From assembly GCF_047496725.1 (NCBI RefSeq), contig NC_132984.1, positions 692,501-756,500 on the forward strand: a stretch of DNA of 64,000 bases, read 5' to 3'. The translations under genes were made by a program, and so were the position numbers. The notes beneath the pieces are model-generated. The model searched no databases and was not told where the DNA came from. It saw nothing but the letters and a program-made list of their open reading frames with translations. The stretch is from Anoplolepis gracilipes (Eukaryota > Arthropoda > Insecta > Hymenoptera > Formicidae). This document shows, piece by piece, positions 13,701 to 27,877 of the stretch; the stretch's first letter is position 1; the number at the start of each line of letters is the position of its first letter.

Positions 13701-16700
13701 AATTTTATTATATTATATACGCGCCTATACGCAAATTAAAATGACTTATTATTAATAGTTTATGTTATTCTTAAAAACACATTTAAAAAAATCAAAACAT
13801 TTGTTTTAAAAACGTTTAAAACAAAAGTATCTTTAATTTGGTGTAATGCTGTTTAAAACATGCTTTAAGCATTTGTTTCACAAACATAAATGTCAACACT
13901 ATTCAACATATGCAAAAAGTTCAGCGAGAAAATTTATTCCTATCACGTTTTTTAGGACGAGGACTTTTTTGTAATCTCATTTCATGAAACTATATACATA
14001 TATATACATATAAGAGAAGTTCAAAGGTGAAAAAAGAAAAAGATGAAAAACACATAGTCGCGCGACAAATGTTAAATCCCGCGTGCGATAATCAAACGAT
14101 AATCGCATGCTTAAAAACAAAAAATATACTTAAATATATATTTATTTATGTTGTAGATATTAAGATACGATATGTTTAAATTTATTCCAATATGTCTATA
14201 TTAATTGATATTATATTTATATAATTTATCGACCAATACCAAATTTTTATGTAAAGAAATAAAAAAATTAAATTTAAAGATATCGTAGCTTGATATCAAA
14301 ACTTTTTCCCGAAGCATGGAATTTGATTTTAAAAGCGATACATTATATAACAATATTTCTCTCGATCGATTACGTTTTATTTATTTATTTATTTATTTTC
14401 TTTTTTTGCGAATTATTATCTCTAACCTTGTGCGGCAGGACCGGTTTGAGGGATCTGCTAAAGTATCGAAAGTCGTTTCCGCTTTTGTGCACCTGCACAC
14501 GCTCGCCGTCGTACTTGACCTCGGATAACATCCCATTCGGACACTTTCGCATCGCCATTGCCACTGATGTGCACGCCTCTGCCTTCATTAATTCATTAAT
14601 CAATCAATTATCTTATTCGCGACTGAAACGGATCAATTACACAGAAAAAAAGAATATTCTTATTTTGACAATATCTTTAGCTTTGAAATGTATTATAAAT
14701 CTTGAAATTGACATTACATTGCGTTAAACAAAGAAAATTTGCTTGGACGCAGACATTTTATATAGTTTAACCAAGAAAAATATGTTCTTGTTATTTAAGA
14801 ATAATTTTCTTGAATGGAGAGGAAAAAATGTTGAATAGAAAATAACACATGTTCAAAATGGAACATTATAATTTTCTTAGAGTTAAAATAATTATTTTTA
14901 TTCCTCAAATGGCAATTGTAATATTGAAATAAGATTATAATATTGTTGAAATTTCAGATTTTTTAATTCTTCTAAGAAGATTATGAAAATGTTGCGTATA
15001 TATATGAAGGCATAACAATGAAGGCGTTCATATGAGTATACAAGTTTTGATTTGACACTTACTTTTTTTCTGTGTACAACATAAGATAGATTACAACAAT
15101 TATCTAACTTTTGACTGAAAATACTACAACCTCATTAATTATTTATTGCCATTATCTCTCTTTTTATCTCCTAAATATATTGTAATCATCACTGATAGGC
15201 AAATCTTAATAAATAATATAATCTAAAGCAATTCTTTAGATTATATAATAATATGAAAGTAATTACTTTCAGTTAAAATTATGACACAAATAATTTATTA
15301 ATATAATCGAGTCTTTATTAAATGACCGGATAAGTAAAACTCGATCTTATTATATACCAGCATCGGTAAAACGGGCGTCATCAGCGATATGGCTACTTTA
15401 TCCGGCTTTGATGGCGAGCCCGAGGTATCCAAAGATTTTTCCTTCGAATCCGGCAAGAAACGACGTATCACCGCTTCCAAATCTCGAGACATCTGGAATG
15501 CCCTGTACGCGTCCACGTGGAGCCCCTCGAGACTGAATATGTATTATATTATATTATTACCATCGAATCGATTGTAGGATACGAGCGCACACACTTATAT
15601 ACGTAAGGTACACACTCACATATGCTTAGGACCGGCGTTGATCCTCAGATCGTGCTTGATCAGACGCACGATCATTTTGAGATCGTTGGAGGTACATCTA
15701 AAATTTTTATCGAAACCATTCGTAACGATTTCGAATAAAAAAGAGAAAATAAATGACGTTTGATATTCAATATTAAATATCTGTTTTCGCAAGTGAACGG
15801 AGGATACAATATCGGAATAAAATAAAGGAAAAAAAAAAACTTAAAATATAATATAAAATGATTTGTAAATTAAATGAGAATAAATAAGATAAATTTTGAG
15901 CGATTAAGGCTCCTTCTCTCTTTCAGTTGTGAAATAATTATCGCTATTTTGGATATAAGAATAATGAATCGGAGCTGTGCGTGCATTATAATTGCGCATT
16001 ACATTTTACATATTACAATATTCTTCGGTTCGTCGATAGACGGAGAAATTTTTTTTTCAACTAGAAAAGTTAACAAGAAGCATCGGCAAACTTACTTGTC
16101 GAGGATGGATCGAAAATGTTGAATCTGTTCCTCCTCTTTGGTTAAACGCGACAACCTTTCCAAAAAAAGATCAACCTATCCGAGTAAAACGACGCTCGCA
16201 TTAATAAAAACATGAGACCTCGACTCTGCATCTTTATTTAATGGCGATTGAATAAATTGCAAATTTAATTCTAAATAAATTATTTCGCTAATTCACATAA
16301 CTTTATAAATTTTTCGAATTTTTACAATTAATTTTAATTTAATTATCCTAAATTTCGTTTGCTTCTGATTACATACTCAATTAGATCTTCCTCGATATCG
16401 CTACAAATTTCTCTGATTTGTATCATTAAATTAATTAATTCTCATAATTTTAATGTAATTATGTCAACTTAATTTTCCAAATTTTCTTGATTTTAATTAA
16501 TTTAAATTTAACTTTTTACTTGATTTTTGCCTTATTCTAATTAATTGTACGATTAATTTTTATTGCAGTTTTAATAAATCCCAGCTGAATGATTCAATTA
16601 TTCTTGATTTAATATTACCAAGTCGATCTCTCGTACCCTCTATAAAGGCACCGCAATGTGTCTCACTCGTTTTAATTTGCAAAATTCCACGGAGACTTAC

Positions 16701-18673
16701 GTCTTGGATCGTCAACACGCTCGCGGTACAAGGCGACACGGCGTCGCTATTCTCGAAGAATACGCTGATCGTTTCGGCCACGTCACCTTGCTCCAGATGC
16801 TCTAGCATCGCGTCCTCGTCCTGGAGCAACAATCGCGCGAACAGCTTTATCAGCTGCTTGCTCTGCAGATTGTAGATTCTCTTTACGGCACCGGGCAGCA
16901 ACAACTTGCCCCAGAGCACGATGTCGCCCTTAAAACCGTCTGTATGGAAATGAAATGGAAAAAAAAATTTTCGATGCCATCTTTTCTCCCCCTGGATCTA
17001 TTTTATATACCCATTTTTCGATATTCAATAACTTTCGGTAATTTTATTTTATTTAAAAAATTTTTTTAAATTAACCCTTTTTCGATACAAATATAAGAGA
17101 TAACTTCTTTAAAGACAGTTCTTGTTTTTTTTTAAACCATCTGCAGAGAAAAAAACGAGATAAAAGTGAAGAACGTAAAAACGAAACGAGACATATTTCT
17201 AAGATTAAAAAAAAAAAATATGGGAGAAATGTGAGACACGTACCAGAAATTTGTTTATCGCCTAATTTGAGATCAGTGTTCCAGTGATTCAGTATATATA
17301 CACAGACGTTTTTCGCATGTACTCGACGATTTAAACTGTATTCAATCTTACACATATAGATTCCAAAAAGACGCATTAGATATGAAATAAAACTGTTAAT
17401 GAAAAGGGAGAAGAAAGAAAAAAAAAAAAAAAAAACAGAACGGTTGCTCTTCTATCAATGCTATTAAAAAAGAAAAGATTAAGATTGCGTAATCGAAAAA
17501 GTGATAAAAATTATGAATATGTTAAGTTTTTTTTTCCATCAACATCCGTCCCTTATCTTAATACTTGCCTAATAACCGTTTTTTGCGTGTGATAATTTGC
17601 GAAATGTTTTCCCAAACGATCGCTCTCTATAATTGTTTTTTTTTTAATACTTTTTATAGTTTTATCTCTTGTGCTTAGGAATATTAAGTCATTATTATAT
17701 CATCGCTATTAATACAATATTTAAAAAAATTATAATTATATATATAATAATTATTATACACTATTAAATATCCCTATAATAATGTGATAATATTTAATCA
17801 TATTCGAAAATATTACCCCTTCTTTTTCTGCTCCTCTACTGTAATTTGATTACTATTTTCTTCTTTTCCGAATAATACTTTTTATGTGATCGAGAATTAT
17901 AGCTTTAATAAATATTTTTGATGAAACTGTACAATTGTAAAGATATTTTTCCATTAAAATATAAAAAAAAAAAAAACTGATCGCGTTTACTAAAAAGGAT
18001 CTATCTTTCTCTCGATAAGGATAGATCAAGTTTAATCGAAGTACGAAGAATTGCGCGTTCGGAAACGTGCCGGTCCAATGGAATTCTTTTCATCATCGGC
18101 GAAAATAGAGCGGTGCGAGATTAGATCACAAAGTTATGTAGCTTTTAAGTCACACATGGTTCGAGATCCATTATCGTGAACTATCAATGTTGATTTGATG
18201 GAGTTTCAACGGGGCCTTTGAATTCGTACGTAAAATTTTACGAAGACACTCAAGATTCTCTCTCTCTCTCTCCTTCTGTTTGTGCGAAACACGCAGATGA
18301 TTGAGCACGCGAATCGTAAATAATGGTACCTAAAAATAGAGAGCCGCCGGAAATTGGAATTCCGAGTCGCGGCAGCGATTCCGTGACGTTCCCCTCTTCG
18401 TCTCTTCTCTTCGCATCCAGCTCTCTTGTCTTCTTTTTTTTTTTTTTTCCGCACAAAATATCGAAAAATTGGGAGAAATATTGAGTTCCCGCAAGAAGAA
18501 AGTAGGGATGATTGCGATCGCGTAGGCGCCACGTTGATTAATTGGTCCCGGATCTGACACCGTCATTTACATTGCTTTATCGTAATTATCGGCTCCGAAA
18601 CGCGCGAATTATCGCGTATCGTTCCACGCGATACAAGACCCTCCTCCTCTTTTCTCTCTGTCTCTCTCGCGAT

Positions 18674-18706
<33 letters not shown>

Positions 18707-21034
18707 GCAGTGATTGCGTCAGGTCGCGTACGCGTTTATGAATACGTCGAGCGGAAAATAAATCGGTCCACGCCTCTTCTCTCCGTCGTTCTGATCGTCG
18801 TAAAGCTAATCTCGAAAGCAAACTTCATCATCCAGACATCTCGCTCTTACAATTGTCATATTACTCGACCTTTAAAGTAAAAAGGTATATGTATATTTTT
18901 AGAATAAAAATCCTCCCTCTCTGAATGTAATATAACTTTTCGTAAAGAAAATAATGATTCATAAATTTTCTCCTTAAGCCGTCTTCTCTCTTTATAAATT
19001 ATGGAGCAAAATCCAGATATTTAAAAAATATGACATTATTACTTATTGTCAGGATAAAATTTTTGCGCACTAATTACACAGCGTTTCTTCTTACTCTCGT
19101 CATTTTTCTAACTTAATCTTTTATATCTTTTATATCTAAAGAGCTTATATATTATATTTAATTTTTAAAAAAATGACATTCCATTAAAATATCGACAAAA
19201 TATCGCTAATAAAGTTCAAAAGTCTAGGAAATAAATGTATTTTTTATACATATTATTTAATTTTTTATTAAAGAATGGTTTTTGATATTAAAAATATTGT
19301 ACAATAAAATTCAGTGTAATACCTTACATATTTGTATTTTTAATATATATATATATATATACATTTATATTTTTAATATAATTTAATATATATGCATCTT
19401 ATATACTGTATATTTTATATACATTTTTAATAGAGGGAAAAGTACTTTTGAATAATAAAAACATGAAATATTGCAACACGTCTAAAATATTTATATTTTT
19501 AGATTATTGAAATTAAAAAGACTCTTGAATGTTTACAAACAAGTACTTAGAAAATCCAAGCGACTGAAGAAGAGCCAGACGCGGATGGTTGTGCGTCGAT
19601 TTCGCAGAAAATCATTTTCCTGCGAAATGATTAGTGCACCGGCCACGAATTTACATTTTTATATTTTTAGTTTCTCGACATCAAATTAAATTTTTCAAAG
19701 AAGGCAGATGTACACCATGTATAAGATGGTGTGTGAAGCATATTTTTATAAATGCATTGAGGGAGAAATAATTTTTTTAAATAAAAATTAATATTATTCC
19801 TCTTTCTTTCTTAACGCAACCCCATTTTTTTCAACATGATAAAACATTTCCAAGTGATACGGAATAAATATCGAAATATCTTCGCATCGGTCAGATTAAT
19901 CGCGCAATAACACTCTCTCCGCCCCGTCGCGTAAAAATGTCGTAATATCGCCTCGCGATATCGTAACATCGTTTATATCTATCGCGAACGGATATCGTAA
20001 TTGCGCCGGAGCGCAAAAAACGCGATCATTCAGCTTTGCTGACGGACAACGGCAAAAATGTCGGGGCGGAATCGTGATAAAGAGAGTCCGCGGAGAGAAG
20101 TTCGCGCGCAAAGATCTCCGAGCGGGGGGAAGGGGGGAGGGGGAGGGAGGAGGAGAAGACGAAGAGGGAGAAGAAGAGGAGGAGGTAGATAGGTGAAGAG
20201 AAAGAAATCAAAGAGAAAGCGAGAGAGAGAGAGAGAAAGAAAGAGAGAGAATGAGAGGGGGAAGCAAGATTGTCTGGAGCCAAGCTGGCTAACGCGAGAA
20301 GGGGCTCGTCGCAACGCGACCAACGTCCACAAGAAGAGCTTCTTCTCGTACGATTGGAGAGGTGGGGACAACATCCGAGAGTTTATAAGAACACGAAGGC
20401 CTAGTCGTGCTAGACCGAGAATCGATAGTTTGCAAAAACCGAGCGATCGTCGCGAAGTGTGTACGAAAGAAAAAAAAAAAAAAAAAAAAAAAAAAGAAAT
20501 CAAAGAGCAAAGAGAGACAGAGAGAGAGAGAAATAAAATAAAAATAAAAAAGAGATACGCGAAAATATCCGTTTCATCGGGTAAACGAAGAAAGTAATCG
20601 CTCCCGGCGATGACTTAAAGTATAATCGCGATCGTTCGCGTATCGAATACATATACATATATAAGGACAGACTTATATAAGGCGACTGGTCTTTCTCTTT
20701 CGCGCTTCCATTCTTTCGGTCGTGCGTGCCGCGGACCATTGGAAAGTCCAAGTTTGAGGGGAAAAGAGGAAAAAAAAAAAAAAAAAAACCAGGAATTTAG
20801 CTAGCGACGCTTCAAGAAGAATCTTTTCGACCCCTTGTGATATAACGACGGTGAGTATCTCTTGAGCAAAAGTCGTCCGCGTTTCGGCAAAACATTTTCC
20901 ATTAGATACCTGGTTTGAAAAAAAATTGTCCAAGAAAAAAAGAATTAAATAATTGTGAGAAATTTGACGAATAATAAATTTCATCCTATTAACAAGTGAT
21001 TTTCGCGAAATGAAAGCTAGCTAGAAAACTAGAA

Positions 21035-21083
<49 letters not shown>

Positions 21084-22431
21084 CAAAGTACTGATAAAAT
21101 TACTCAGATTACTGATAAATAAACTATAATAATATATTAGATGCTAAAGTAATGCAAGAGGGCATTTCTGAGACATTTTTACGCAGAGTCATTCATCGGA
21201 ATCATCATCGAATACGAACGGCACCGATAAAGAATATCACGAGTTGTACATTTTCGGGCATCTTCTTTCGGTGCATATTAATCGTCATCCGATGTTATTT
21301 TATCAGTAATATTTTTCAAATATTTCTTAACGTTATATGCGGTTGTAACTTTTTTGGACTTTGCGACTTTCAAACAGGATATCCTATGATAATTTTGTAA
21401 TTCATGTATTTTCTACAAATAATTCTCCCGCAATCTTGCAACTGCGATACGTTTTGTCGGTGCTGTTCAAAATTGGGAAATAAACTTTGATTCAGTTAAT
21501 TATTCGAATACAATTGTATTAGCATATCATTCATTATTCGCGCTCCATTCCTTTAATCATTCATTATTTATATTATGCATCATCATCCCCGTTATTCGCG
21601 TTAGTCTTCGTTGTTTCATTTGATAAAAGATCGCGACCTTCTGACGGTTACTACTTCATCAAAGTAAGGGTATATACAGGGTGTTTTATTAACTCCTGTT
21701 ACGCCCTGTTTTCTAGAGAATTATTAAAGATATCGACGTAAACTTTTTCTTTTTAATTTCACCGAATAAGAATTTTTTTCATACTATATAATATGACAAA
21801 ATATATATTAATGTATAAATGTAAAAATATACAAATATTTAAAATTTTATCAAAATCGGTTTTTTCTGTGTCTTTCTTACGATAAATTAAATTTTTTTTA
21901 AATAGTATAATAAAATTTTTTATTCGATAAAATTAAAAAAAAAAAAAAAAATATGCCAATAGTTTCTTAGAAAATGTTTTTTATAAAAATGTTAATAAAT
22001 CCTTGTCTGTGAAATTATTTAAAAAATTTAATTTAAAATTCTTTTTTTTCTGTCCTTTTCTTCACATATATTATTTTAATAAATTTGAAATAAATAAAGT
22101 TCACAAGTCGAATAAAAAAACATATCAATTTTCAAACTGATTGTTTTTTTTTTCGAATAAAATTTGCAATTACATGGTATTCGTAACGTTCTAATAAATT
22201 TCTACATTCGCAACAATATAGTTATGATGGATAAAATTATGATTTGAATAAAAGAGAAAATATTCATCCGCAATCTTAAAGCTTTATTTCTTGTTTATTT
22301 TATGCGACCGCGACTATTTTGTTGACGATATGAAAAAGCCTATGTCAATTCTACGAACGTTCCGAATAAAATACTTGTATGAAGCTAACAGTGCAACTTT
22401 GACGAACTTTGACAAGATTTCACGATATTTG

Positions 22432-22470
<39 letters not shown>

Positions 22471-25400
22471 CTGTTTGTCCGTCTAGATAACCCCGTAAAA
22501 ATCTTCCACTTAACGGCTCCCGCGGTGGCCGAGTCCCATTCACGCGTGCTTGGATATGATTAATGGTTTCCTTGTATCCGATTCCGGTATCATATTTATT
22601 TACCGCCGCTCCGGGTCTCGCCCCTTCGCCTCCAAGAAAAGCGCGCGTGCGAGAAAGAGAGAGCGAGTCTCTGCTTGAAAAAAAAAAAGAAAAAAGAAAT
22701 AAAAAAGACGAGTTCTCGCGAGAAGGAGCAACGTAGCGGGCGAGAGGGGGATTGCGATGGAATGAGAAATAAAATAATGCAAAAGGGAGAGGGAGAGGGA
22801 GGCTTCTTGACGAGGGGGAGACGAGAGAAGATAGATCCCGATATTTATACACGAGGAGGAGAGAAAAGCGCAGTCGTGTGTGTCGATATCCCCATTGATG
22901 AGGTTGCTTATGCATCTCTCGCGTCCGTTTCGCCCTCGTTTCGCGTCTTCTCTTCGTCTTCGTAGCACGCGACGCACGCGAGAAAGATCTCGTGTGTGAT
23001 TCACTCTGGTTTATTCCTCTGTCTCGCGAGAGAGAAAACGGAGAGAGAGAGAGTCAACGGGTCTTATTATGTCTCTTTTTTTTTTTTTTTTTTTTTTTCC
23101 TCTTTACTTGACAACCAAAGAATCTTGACAAGTATCCACGTGAGGCGGATAATCTTTCTGAAGCTTTAATCCTTAATTTTTGTCTTTGGGAAAAGCAACC
23201 CTTTATTATAATACTGGTGGACCAATTTTGCCTAAGAGAGAAGAATTTTATGAAATGTTACCGATTGTACTATTGTCAGTTTGAAATAGAAGTACTTTTT
23301 CTTCTTCCGCACAGAAAAAAAGAATATTCTTATTTTGACAATATCTTTAATTGTAAAATGTAAGTCTTGAAATGAGATTTATATTGCGTTGAACAAAGAA
23401 AATTTGCTTGGATGCAGACATTTTATATATAGTTTAACCAAGAAAAATATATTCTTGTTATTTAAGAATAATTTTCTTGAATGGAGGGGAAAAAATGTTG
23501 GATAGAAAATACAACATGTTCAAATCGAACATTATAATTTTCTTAGAGTTAAAATAATTATTTTATTCTTGAAATGACAATTGTAACATTGAAATAAGAT
23601 TATAATATTGTTGAAATTTAAGATTTTTTAATTCTTCCAAGAAAATTATAAATTGTTGCGTCAAATGCCTTTTGATTTGACACTTACTTTTTTTCTGTGT
23701 GTGATCTCTTTTTTTTATGTAAAAGAAAGAAGTATTTTTTCTCTTTATCCACTGTATAAAATATATTATAGTTTATCAAAGAGAAAGAGAGAGAGAGAGT
23801 TTATCATTATTTGCAATATTTTGATATCAATAAAATGCAATTTAAAATTTAAATACATCACCAATAAAAGCAATAAAATACAATTTGTAATATTGCAGTC
23901 AGTATCTACCGTCTACGGATGCCTTACTGCCGAACAATTCTGCGAAAATAAATTTTAAAGCAATGCAATGTGATTATCAGTTAATTCTGATACACTGATC
24001 ACATTGTTTGAAACGGATCATTAACCTTGAAAAATGATTTCATAACGTTCTCTTAATTAACTATTATCAAATTGCAACGCAATGGAAAGCAGATGGTTCT
24101 ATAATTTATCGTCCTTTTTCATTTTATTACCTGTTTGATCAGAAAAAAGAATCATTTCAACGTTCGTAACGCGATCTAGAATTTTATTATTATATTTATT
24201 TTTTATTTTTAATATTTATTTGTAATATTTCTCATAATAAGCATGTCTATATTAATTGCCTGAATAAACAAGTGAGAAGTTGCTTTCGATTTGGGGTAGC
24301 TTTATTAGACTTAACTGAAAAAAGTTATATCGTATTTTGTGTCGCGTGGCCAATTTTGGCCAAGAGATCAACGATTATCTAAAAATAAATAAGATATGAT
24401 ATTATTATCAAATTATAAGCTAATGATAAACTCACATTTCTGCTCAAATCGTAATATCTGATAATAATCCTGATATATATGGCGGACGAGTCGCTCGATG
24501 TCTTTAAAAAGTTTATCATCGAATATAAAAAGCATTTTTATAACTTGTGGGGAAATTTGAAAAAAAAATTTCATATCTGTGTGTATAAATTATAAATACG
24601 AAGCGAATCGATTGCAGTGAAATAAAGTTATTGTCAATTTTCGTTTAACGAAAACGTAAAGTCAATGACCTGGCGTGCATATCTCTCTTCGTGATTTCTA
24701 TTTTATTTACATTACTTTAATCGCTAGAAGCCGTTTTTAAAACGTCGATCGCGAGAATCTCGATTCGTCTCATTATTTTATCTATGAAAATATTACACTA
24801 AGGTCATCGGAAAGTAAATAAATATTTTACGATATTTCGTATCTTATGTCAGAAAAAATGATTTTGCACGAGAATAAATTATACGTAGAAAATATCTCAC
24901 AAAGTATACATATATTTATTCACTTTTCGAGATTGTCTCTTAACACTTTTTTCACGAGGAATAACAAAATAAAAATTATTTTATGCAAAGATAAAATATA
25001 TATGAGAGAGGGGGAGATGAGAAAAAAGAATTTGTCCCTCTGACAATATTCCGTTTGTTTTTTTCTCCTTGAAAAAGGATCTTAGAAAGCTTAAAGAATT
25101 TCGTCCGCTGTCATTAATATAATTTTCAGGAAAACAACTTCATTCAAGCTGAATCACTTTATATATTTTCACACAAGTGAAAATAATAATACAAATATCT
25201 TGCCCGGCAAGAATATATCTCTCTTTTGTGAGTAGAATTATTTTTGAGAAAATATGAGAGGAAGGACTCGCTATACTTATTCATTTACGGCACGATCCAT
25301 TATCGCGATAGAGAGTACTGCCTACCAGAAATCTCTTCCGCAAACAAATCCTTTCTTTTTTTTATTTTTTTCATGGACATACATCAGGGGAATCGTTAAT

Positions 25401-25589
25401 AAACGCCTTTGCGTCTCACGAAAATATCACGAGAATTCTCGATTAATGAAACAATGTCTGTTTGAACGCGGATGTTGTGTTCCTTCTCGTTCCCTCTTTC
25501 TTCTCACGTCAAGAAAAAACGTAATGAGACCCGCGTTGAACCTCATCTCGCGTAATTAAAACTCGCACGACTTTGTCATCCGAACGTTA

Positions 25590-25624
<35 letters not shown>

Positions 25625-27844
25625 ATATCCTTCTCAAAAGAAACGAAATAATTTGCCAATTTGTGAAGCCAAAGTTTTCCATCGGTTTATCAAGGTCAGC
25701 GAAACGTCGCTCATCTCGGAAGCTATCGCACAATTTCATTATTCGGCCGAATGTGTCGAATAATCATGTAAATGTAAAGAATTCGGTTAAATTTTACCTC
25801 AATGCGTCATTTTTGATTATTCACTTATCTTTTTATAATGTTATTAATCACGACCGTATATTTTCCCTTTCATATCGAGTTAATTTACATTAATAAACGC
25901 GTTTCTACGAATGTGTCACAAAAATCCTACTATTGTATGACAAATTGTATCATAACTATTATTATAAGTTATGTATTATAATTATTATATATTATAATAA
26001 GTCGAAATAATTATATAAATACTGTTTCAAAATTAAAAAATTTTTTTAGTCTTATATTTTTTCTTCACAAATCAAAGCTTGTTTAAAAAAAATTTACTCC
26101 AATAAATTCTCTACTTACTTTGACTAAAACACAATAATTTTCGCATAAAATATATAATAAATAATACACATTTAATTAAACGCATTTCATACAAGTCTTT
26201 CTCACACACAAATCTCAAATTTCAAGTCTATTCATTCGAGCATTTTCACGACCACTGTATATATTGTATTAATCTTGTTATATTAAAATAACAAACAGGA
26301 GAGATACTTACCTCCCTGTGCTCCTCTCGTGAACATCCTCTTAATAATCGCGGTCTTGTCGGTGTAGGCGTCAACATTGGCGATGTTGCTGCATACTCGT
26401 CGAAATTCACGAAAGGAATCATCCTTCGACGAGATCTTCCCCCTTTCTTCCTTATCTTTCTCCTTGTCTTCCGTTGCGGTCTCTCTTTTCCTCTTTGCTG
26501 TTGTTTTTTCCGCAATATTACTCGAACCCGGAGCTGCTTTTCGTGGCGACGCGGTCTTTTTCGAAATCTTCCTAGGACCTAAAAAAAAAAAAAAAAAAGA
26601 TTAACTTATTAAAGGCCACGATTTTAATATAAAAAATTTTTGATAATAATTATTCTACATATTTATTTTTTTTTATTTCATTTATATATAATAATTTTTT
26701 CCTAGAAAAATTCTTAATATATTTTAAAATAAAAACCTTGACGGATTATTTATTATAAAAATTCTGTTAATTATAATATATGCGCATATATATATATGTA
26801 TATGAGAGAAGTTGATAAAAATATATTAATTTTTCGATAATATTATGTCTATCTCCTTCATCTAGCTATTCATACATCATCGGCCTCCTACGTGAACAGA
26901 TTTTTAATTACGGAAGACGAGAAAATTACATGGAAAAATAGCACATGCAATATAACATGTTGTAATCTTTCCTCAATATCGATAAACTTTTCCTCCCCCG
27001 GAAAGAGCTCTCAATCTCTTTCTTATAAGCGTCAAGGTCTTTTGGAACTTTCCGTTGTAAAACTTTCCGCTTCTAAGGAAGAAACTCTATTAGGAGTAAC
27101 AAAAGTTTCTCTCGCGGAACGAAAGCCGGGAAACCTTTGAATGATTTTTCTATGTAATACACAGATCGACTATGCATTTCTAGATAATGCGAAGAAAAGT
27201 ACATTGATTTAAATTCAAACGTTAATTGGTTCTGGGAAATCGCTGGGCGCAATAGCGAATCTATTAATAAACTATTTAATTCCAGGGCACCAGAATACGG
27301 ATATACCGAGTGTGTCCTGGAAATAATACATTTTGATAGAAATGTCTTGTTTGTATAATTGAAAATTAATTTTTTTCTTTAAAATATCGAGCGGTGTCAA
27401 TTTCAGTCTATTTTTTATTCAACTTTAAAAATGTATATATCGATATTATATTTTGCCGCGAATAACAGTTATATAATATAAATAAATAAATAGATATTTT
27501 TTTTATTTTATGGCTTGAATTTTCAGCTCTCGTTCGTATGAAAAATAAATAAATCATATATATAGTTCAACAAATTAATATCGTTTTTTCTAATAAAAGA
27601 AAAAAATGACAATTTCTGTTTTTGTTACATTTTCGGCTTCCAAATTGCTCTATCAAATTAAAAGTTTGAATAAAATAGATATCTATGATGAAATATGAGA
27701 TTTATTGTAAAAAAGATTATAAATTAAGAATCGCAGTAATTTTTTTCTCTCTTCCTTATTTCCTCCAAAATATGGTATATAAATATAATAAATAAATAAT
27801 ATAATGTAATAAATAAATAAATAGAATCATTAAAGAGGTTTTCC

Positions 27845-27877
<33 letters not shown>

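Larger units (their letters stand above)
16940..26311. other. LIG3 intron 2 (about 9.4 kb) with CpG-rich islands
   Basis: The long intron between the zinc-finger linker and the DNA-binding domain. It contains a CpG-rich stretch at 18.0-18.8 kb, a purine-rich CpG stretch at 20.0-20.85 kb with a TATA box, a CpG-rich stretch at 22.5-23.0 kb, (CT)n tracts at 21031-21080 and 22435-22467, poly-T/poly-A runs, a lone ACAGGGTG element end at 21676, and MITE copy 2. I found no coding exon of a nested gene. Confidence 0.7.

Noticed and set aside
20026..20597. Open frames on both strands up to 157 codons
   Set aside because: Built from purine/pyrimidine repeats (poly-Leu/Ser/Phe or Lys/Glu/Arg); low complexity without homology or splice support.
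22519..22610. tRNA-like box A (TGGCCGAGTCC) with a weak box B nearby
   Set aside because: No acceptor stem or anticodon arm can be formed; the box B match is poor.
22385..23004. Open frames of 134-176 codons around 22.4-23.0 kb
   Set aside because: CT/GA repeat translation and CpG-rich sequence; no domain, no start context.
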